Assembly: GCA_020627525.1 (NCBI GenBank)
Contig: JAHDGP010000034.1
Span: 1 to 19,295 of the forward strand
DNA length: 19,295 nt
Reading direction: 5' to 3'
DNA from: Bacteroidota bacterium
GTDB taxonomy: Bacteria > Bacteroidota > Bacteroidia > Chitinophagales > UBA2359
Part shown: in pieces, positions 15,672 to 19,295 of the stretch
Position numbering within the stretch: the first letter of the stretch is position 1
Layout: each line of letters begins with the position of its first letter
The notes under the pieces: model-generated
The model's database searches: none
Seen by the model: the letters and a program-made list of their open reading frames with translations, nothing else
Told to the model about the DNA's origin: nothing
Translations under genes and position numbers: made by a program

Positions 15672-16547
15672 CTACCTCACAATCGTAAATACCCTTGAAA
15701 TATTAAATCCGAAAAATATATCGCCATCTAGCCAATCGCCTCTGGTTTCTGTAATAAAACCATTGTCATGCATTGCATTGGCATTGGTGAAATGTAATTG
15801 GAAAACGTGTCCTCCTGTTTCTATGTCAAAGCCTATTGAAAGGGCATTGGTGATTCCATCTGCTACTTGATCAGGAAGCACATAAAAATACTCTGCATTT
15901 ATTGCTATCCTTTTGGTTAATTTTTGACGACCCGCTATTCCTAAAGCTAGCACTGTATTTTTCTCAGCATTGGTTACTGTTAGGTTTCGGTGAACCAAAG
16001 TCGGTAAAATTTCTATACTGGTATTTTTACTCAATCTACTGCCAATAATCACTTGAGCAGTATAAGCCAATTGATGTTTAAAATCTAATAATTCATCTTC
16101 TGCTTCGCTTCTTCTCAATGTTTTATTGGTCAATCCACCATAAACCAAAACAGACAAAGGCATTTTCTTTTTACCAGTAGACTGTCTCAATACTTTGGCT
16201 TTGAAAAAAGCATCGTAGGTTTTTCCAACAGTGCTACGCCCTACTCCAACCATAAACCAATCATTGATTCCATAATCCAAGCCCATTCTCATTGAAGCAT
16301 TGTCCAAACCCCACAATTCGTAAGCTCCTTGGTTGAGCCTTCCAAATCTGTGTGAAATTTTAAAATCCAAAACACCTCCAGCTACATTTTCAAGCGACTG
16401 TGCATTTATTACCCTTGTTGTTTTAAAACTGGCATTTACATACTCCGTTGTTTCTTCGTCTTCTCCCAATAAATCTAATAGGTCTTGAGCGTTGATTGTA
16501 TTAAATGCAAATATTGAAAAGGCTAGTATTAGTAATATTTTATTCAT
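15672..16547 (-). CDS. DUF5777 family beta-barrel protein
   Basis: Predicted outer-membrane barrel of 291 residues when started at the ATG at 16547. That start gives a clean signal peptide (MNKILLILAFSIFAFNTINAQ). The frame stays open upstream to 16586, but that stretch overlaps an intrinsic terminator and adds 13 residues that spoil the signal peptide. The mature part shows DUF5777 features: an acidic start (DLLDLLGEDEE), then VLDFKISHRFGRL, MRMGLDYGINDWFMVGVGRS and a row of amphipathic strands ending in FFGFNISRVFTI. Function is unknown. It is the last gene after cytochrome c, OB-fold and YceI genes, and may be the outer-membrane component of that system. The terminator 20 nt upstream of the ATG means its expression depends on read-through or processing. 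Confidence 0.8.
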   Translation of the reverse strand: MNKILLILAFSIFAFNTINAQDLLDLLGEDEETTEYVNASFKTTRVINAQSLENVAGGVLDFKISHRFGRLNQGAYELWGLDNASMRMGLDYGINDWFMVGVGRSTVGKTYDAFFKAKVLRQSTGKKKMPLSVLVYGGLTNKTLRRSEAEDELLDFKHQLAYTAQVIIGSRLSKNTSIEILPTLVHRNLTVTNAEKNTVLALGIAGRQKLTKRIAINAEYFYVLPDQVADGITNALSIGFDIETGGHVFQLHFTNANAMHDNGFITETRGDWLDGDIFFGFNISRVFTIVR

Positions 16548-16567
16548 GAGTGAGATTTTATTTTTAC

Positions 16568-16603
16568 AAAAAAAGCGGATGAGCAAATAAATGCAGCATC
16601 CGC
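16568..16603 (-). terminator. Strong intrinsic terminator between the YceI and DUF5777 genes
   Basis: On the minus strand GCGGATG (16603-16597), a 15-nt loop and CATCCGC (16581-16575) form a perfect GC-rich 7-bp stem, followed at once by seven T (16574-16568). It lies 20 nt after the YceI stop codon and ends 20 nt before the DUF5777 ATG. Confidence 0.85.
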
Positions 16604-16623
16604 CTTAATTATTATGTAGCTAA

Positions 16624-17193
16624 TTATCTATTAAACAATTTATAATCTAAGTCTACTTTTACAGTTATTTCTTCTGCAATGTTGTCTACAACTACTGTAG
16701 GAATATTTATTTTATAATCTGCTGGCTTTACAACAAAGTTAGATGCTGCTTTTATTTCACCGCCTTCAACTATAATTTTTCCTGCTGTTTCCACTGTATT
16801 TGTCACGCCGTGGATTGTTAAATCACCCGTAACAGCAACATCGTAAGTACCGTCTGTTGCAAAGTCTACATCTGCTATATTGGTAATTTTACCTTTAAAG
16901 TTAGATTTTGGATATTCATCTGACTCCATATAGTTTTCATTGAAATGCTCTTGCATCAATGCTTTTTCAAATTCAAAGGCTTTGATCAAAACTTTAAATT
17001 CCAATTGACCAGTGCTCACATCTAATATAGAGGTAGCCTTGTAGTTCTCAGCCTCTATCGTTTCGATTTTCGTTTCTGAATGAAATGAAATATGCCCTTC
17101 TTTGGTGAAATACTTTGCTCCATCTTGAGCATAAGCACACAAAGCAAATAAGGTCAAAATTATACTTACTGACAGGTTCTTTATTGTTGACAT
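16624..17193 (-). CDS. YceI family periplasmic protein
   Basis: Exported lipocalin-like protein of 189 residues when started at the ATG at 17193, which yields a signal peptide (MSTIKNLSVSIILTLFALCAYAQ). The frame is open to 17244, but the extra 17 residues precede the signal peptide and are unlikely. Family motifs are present: GHISFHSET near the start, the helix HFNENYMESDEYPKSNFKG in the middle and GDLTIHGVT, with VKVDLDYKLF at the end. YceI proteins bind long isoprenoid chains such as quinone tails in a beta-barrel pocket; the ligand here is not known. It lies 106 bp after the OB-fold gene and directly before the intergenic terminator, in a cluster with a cytochrome c, which would suit a role with quinone-like molecules (inference). 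Confidence 0.88.
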   Translation of the reverse strand: MSTIKNLSVSIILTLFALCAYAQDGAKYFTKEGHISFHSETKIETIEAENYKATSILDVSTGQLEFKVLIKAFEFEKALMQEHFNENYMESDEYPKSNFKGKITNIADVDFATDGTYDVAVTGDLTIHGVTNTVETAGKIIVEGGEIKAASNFVVKPADYKINIPTVVVDNIAEEITVKVDLDYKLFNR

Positions 17194-17299
17194 AATTAAC
17201 AGTTTAATTTCTTTAAAATAAAATCTCTCACAACTGCGATTCAATTTTTTTAGAGAGGTTTAACTTATACACTATTTATTTTTAGGATCAGCTATTTTT

Positions 17300-17704
17300 C
17301 TAGGCATCAACGCATCTAACCAACACAACGTCAGACAGGAAACCTGTACAAATTCCTTTTAAAGTAATTTTTGATCCCTTTTTATATTTCGACTGATCTA
17401 TTTTATCACTTTCAAACATTTCGCAGGTAATTCCAAACATCATTCCACCATCTAATGTAACAGTTATGGTTCCATCTTTTCCTTTAGACACTTCTTGAAT
17501 TACTCCTGAAACTTCAATATTTTTATCAAGGTATTTGGTATTGGCAGCTTTTTCATTATCATCAAAAGCTGTGAACAACTCAGTGCTGGAAACAGCAAAA
17601 TCAGTTTTACCTGCGCCTTCTAAACCTCTGTTAAATTCAGAAAATCCATAATAAGCACCAAACGCTATGGCTAACAAAATCAATAAAAATATGAGCTTTT
17701 TCAT
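17300..17704 (-). CDS. Membrane-anchored OB-fold protein (tRNA_anti-like)
   Basis: Predicted envelope protein of 134 residues with one N-terminal membrane anchor or signal (about 3-22), then a small OB-fold domain. The pattern matches the tRNA_anti-like family: LFTAFDDNEKAANTKYLDKNIEVSGVI, ITVTLDGG, YKKGSKITLKGICTGFL and the Cys-containing ending VVLVRCVDA. Despite the family name, tRNA binding is not expected outside the cytoplasm. Two cysteines (in GITCEMF and LVRC) plus one in GICTG could form a disulfide or coordinate a ligand (inference). The start codon is 28 bp after the cytochrome c stop, so the two genes almost surely share a transcript. Confidence 0.8.
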   Translation of the reverse strand: MKKLIFLLILLAIAFGAYYGFSEFNRGLEGAGKTDFAVSSTELFTAFDDNEKAANTKYLDKNIEVSGVIQEVSKGKDGTITVTLDGGMMFGITCEMFESDKIDQSKYKKGSKITLKGICTGFLSDVVLVRCVDA

Positions 17705-17732
17705 CTATAAAATTTTGATTATAAATTTAAGT

Positions 17733-18113
17733 TTAGTTATTCTGTGCGCCTTCAGTTATCCATTGCTCCACTATTTGGATTTGTGTTTCTGACAACTGTC
17801 CAAATGGCGGCATAAGCGAAAGTCCGTTTGCCCCTGTCAATACTTCCAGAAATTTATTGGCTTCAATTTGAGTTTTGATATTATCATACCCTTCTAAAAC
17901 TATACCTGCCCCATTAGCGCTATCTGCCATGCTATGACATCCATAACAATTGGTTTCTACCAACGGAACAATTTGCTCAGAAAAAGAAATATCTTTTATT
18001 TCAACTTGATTGAATAAATCTTCTTCGCTATCACTGGAGCAAGAAGACAGAGCCGAAACTAAAATCAAGACAAAAATTTGAATTATGTTGTTCTTACTAA
18101 TTTTTAAATTCAT
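17733..18113 (-). CDS. Monoheme c-type cytochrome lipoprotein
   Basis: Small electron-transfer protein of 126 residues when started at the ATG at 18113 (the frame stays open to 18131). A lipoprotein signal ends in the lipobox LSSC (cysteine about 25). An acidic stretch follows (SSDSEEDLF), of the kind that sends Bacteroidota lipoproteins to the cell surface. The heme site is CYGCH (about 56-60), and LMPPFG (Met about 101) supplies the likely axial methionine. The C-terminal helix LSETQIQIVEQWITEGA is typical of class I-like cytochromes. It opens the cluster with the OB-fold, YceI and DUF5777 genes. No consensus promoter was found upstream. Physiological donor and acceptor are unknown. Confidence 0.88.
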   Translation of the reverse strand: MNLKISKNNIIQIFVLILVSALSSCSSDSEEDLFNQVEIKDISFSEQIVPLVETNCYGCHSMADSANGAGIVLEGYDNIKTQIEANKFLEVLTGANGLSLMPPFGQLSETQIQIVEQWITEGAQNN

Positions 18114-18502
18114 ATCGTTTAAAATAATCATATTTAAATATACGTACCGAATTAAAATATATCCCTAAAAAACAAAAAAGATTTTTTGATTTGACTTTGA
18201 TTAATTTTTTAAATAAAAGGAATCAAGTACTTAAGTAAATTGCTATATAGGAACTTAAACAGCACAAAAACAAATTTGTTTTTTCATTGATTGCCTATTA
18301 AGAATATTGTCGCTCAAGCGATGAAAATTGAGGAGTTCCCAAAACCAACAAAGGATTGATAACTTAAAAAACAAGAAGCAACCAGGTTAATTATTAAACT
18401 AACAAACAGGTTGCTTCCCAATATGCGTTCCTTGTTTATCTAATAACAAAGAATATTTTCAGTAATAGAATAAGTAATACTTATTCTTATTCAATTCAGT
18501 TC
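18114..18502. other. Non-coding spacer between the cytochrome cluster and the P460 gene
   Basis: No credible gene is seen. It holds the P460 terminator (18368-18417) and two AT-rich perfect palindromes: TACTTAAGTA (18228-18237) and an 18-bp one, AAAAACAAATTTGTTTTT (18266-18283). The part next to the cytochrome c start should contain its promoter, but no TAnnTTTG match was found. Confidence 0.5.
18368..18417 (-). terminator. Probable terminator of the P460 gene
   Basis: GAAGCAACC (18375-18383) and GGTTGCTTC (18409-18417) make a perfect 9-bp stem with a 25-nt loop. On the minus strand the stem is followed by TTGTTTTTT (18374 down to about 18366). It lies about 85 bp after the P460 stop. The loop is long for a classical terminator. 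Confidence 0.6.
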
Positions 18503-19006
18503 TTAATTTGTTGTAAATATAAAGTCTGTTCCCGAAGCTGAATTGTGGCAACCTCCACAAGCTTTAAAGCTTGAATCACCTCTTAAAGCACCGTCTGCAT
18601 CACTTAGAATTGCTCCTGATGCGTCAAGAATAAAGTATTCCCAATCACCTCTTGAAGAATCAAAATCGTTTCCTCTTTTTACCATACCGTGGTATACGTC
18701 ATCCGTAGCATCTGCAAAATCAGTGTGTTTTACAATTACAGTTCCAACAGGATAGCCATCATTTCCTCTTGCTTCATCTCCTTTTGAATAAATTTTTCTA
18801 ACAGCAGTTGTTTCACCACCATGAGCAGCTCCTAATTTGTCGCTTGGTCCAGTTTCTGTTGCTATAAGTGTCCAAGATTCGAAATTGGCAAAAGTCGCAT
18901 TTGTTGCTATTTCTTCAGCATCATCATCGTCATCGCTACAAGATTGAAAAACAAAGGCACTAAATATGCATATAAACAAGCCTAATATCCATTGATTCCT
19001 TTTCAT
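18503..19006 (-). CDS. Cytochrome P460-type lipoprotein
   Basis: Exported heme protein of 167 residues. A lipoprotein signal ends in FQSC (cysteine about 23), followed by five aspartates, a strong surface-sorting type signal. The remainder matches the cytochrome P460/c'-beta fold: FESWTLIA, AVRKIYSKGDEAR, YPVGTVIVKH, YHGMVKRGNDFD, GDWEYFILD, and the heme motif CGGCH (about 150-154) followed by FIFT at the end. Characterised P460 enzymes oxidise hydroxylamine, while the c'-beta relatives bind nitric oxide; which applies here cannot be decided without aligning the cross-linking lysine. It stands apart from the downstream cytochrome cluster (389-bp gap with a terminator), so it is probably monocistronic. 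A 15-bp palindrome lies 52 bp upstream. Confidence 0.85.
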   Translation of the reverse strand: MKRNQWILGLFICIFSAFVFQSCSDDDDDAEEIATNATFANFESWTLIATETGPSDKLGAAHGGETTAVRKIYSKGDEARGNDGYPVGTVIVKHTDFADATDDVYHGMVKRGNDFDSSRGDWEYFILDASGAILSDADGALRGDSSFKACGGCHNSASGTDFIFTTN

Positions 19007-19057
19007 ATTTTAAAGTTTTCGTGAAAAATTTGGGTATAATTTTATATTTTATTACGC

Positions 19058-19072
19058 TATTGTGACACAATA
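19058..19072. promoter_or_regulatory. 15-bp perfect palindrome upstream of the P460 gene
   Basis: TATTGTG-A-CACAATA is perfectly symmetrical around one base. The position, 52 bp before the P460 ATG, is suitable for an operator or activator site. The TTGTG/CACAA arms recall CRP/FNR or Rex half-sites, but their spacing of one base is too short for those families, so the regulator is unknown. Confidence 0.45.
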
Positions 19073-19295
19073 TGAGACTAATTAAAATTTTAAAACATCG
19101 GCTGCTTGACATTTGGTTTTTTACTATTCATATTAAATTATATTTAATAATATAAATATACATATAATTTAATTCCCCTAATTACTTTTTTTCAGTTAAC
19201 GTCGTTTTAGCACCCTTAAATTCTATAATTTGTAATCTTATTAATGTAAATCATAATCGTACAATTCATCTTTATTAAATAATGGTAAAAAACTT

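Noticed and set aside
18266..18283. 18-bp AT palindrome as an operator
   Set aside because: It is made almost only of A and T runs in an AT-rich spacer, where such symmetry arises easily by chance.
19058..19072. Assignment of the palindrome as a CRP, FNR or Rex site
   Set aside because: The half-sites are separated by one base rather than the 4-8 bases those regulators need.
19282..19295. ATG at 19282 as the start of a plus-strand gene cut by the window edge
   Set aside because: Only four codons are visible and the upstream near-match to a promoter has the wrong spacing.

Overview
The window is AT-rich bacterial chromosome from a Bacteroidota member, most likely near the Saprospirales (inference). 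The grounds are: matches to the phylum-specific promoter (TTG, about 16-20 nt, TAnnTTTG); lipoproteins with an acidic stretch after the lipobox cysteine; DUF5723 and DUF5777 outer-membrane barrels; and a secreted lyase ending in a C-terminal module I associate with Saprospirales-type secreted proteins. No rRNA, tRNA, CRISPR array, prophage or transposase gene is visible.

Left part (1-4677): ATP-dependent PEP carboxykinase (pckA, minus strand), whose stop codon lies inside the second of two hairpins that share one loop but have different stems. Upstream lies the SRP RNA gene (ffs) with a near-consensus promoter, followed by a thioredoxin-fold lipoprotein, a small membrane-anchored basic protein and a DUF445 membrane protein. 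The pckA-ffs spacer holds an inverted near-copy of the ffs start region.

Middle part (4678-12100): a 249-bp structured, gene-free element resembling a miniature transposon (19-bp terminal inverted repeats, 10-bp flanking direct repeats with one mismatch, four tight hairpins and two nested stems). It is followed by a DUF5723 outer-membrane protein, a convergent and overlapping DUF423 membrane protein, a large anchored DUF3352-like/beta-propeller protein, and a GT2 glycosyltransferase fused to a degenerate glycosylphosphotransferase-like half. Next come a 21-codon remnant of an XRE-type regulator and an MNT-type nucleotidyltransferase without a HEPN partner. A bidirectional terminator closes this part.

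Right part (12044-19295): all genes are on the minus strand. A 1098-residue secreted heparinase II/III-like polysaccharide lyase is monocistronic with its own promoter. Then comes a cluster transcribed right to left: monoheme cytochrome c lipoprotein, OB-fold (tRNA_anti-like) protein, YceI-family protein, DUF5777 barrel. A strong intrinsic terminator lies between YceI and DUF5777. Further upstream is a separate cytochrome P460-type lipoprotein with its own terminator and a 15-bp palindrome upstream. Together these suggest a cell-envelope redox or carrier system of unknown function, the best candidate here for undescribed biology at the protein level. The 4704-4952 element is the best candidate at the DNA level.
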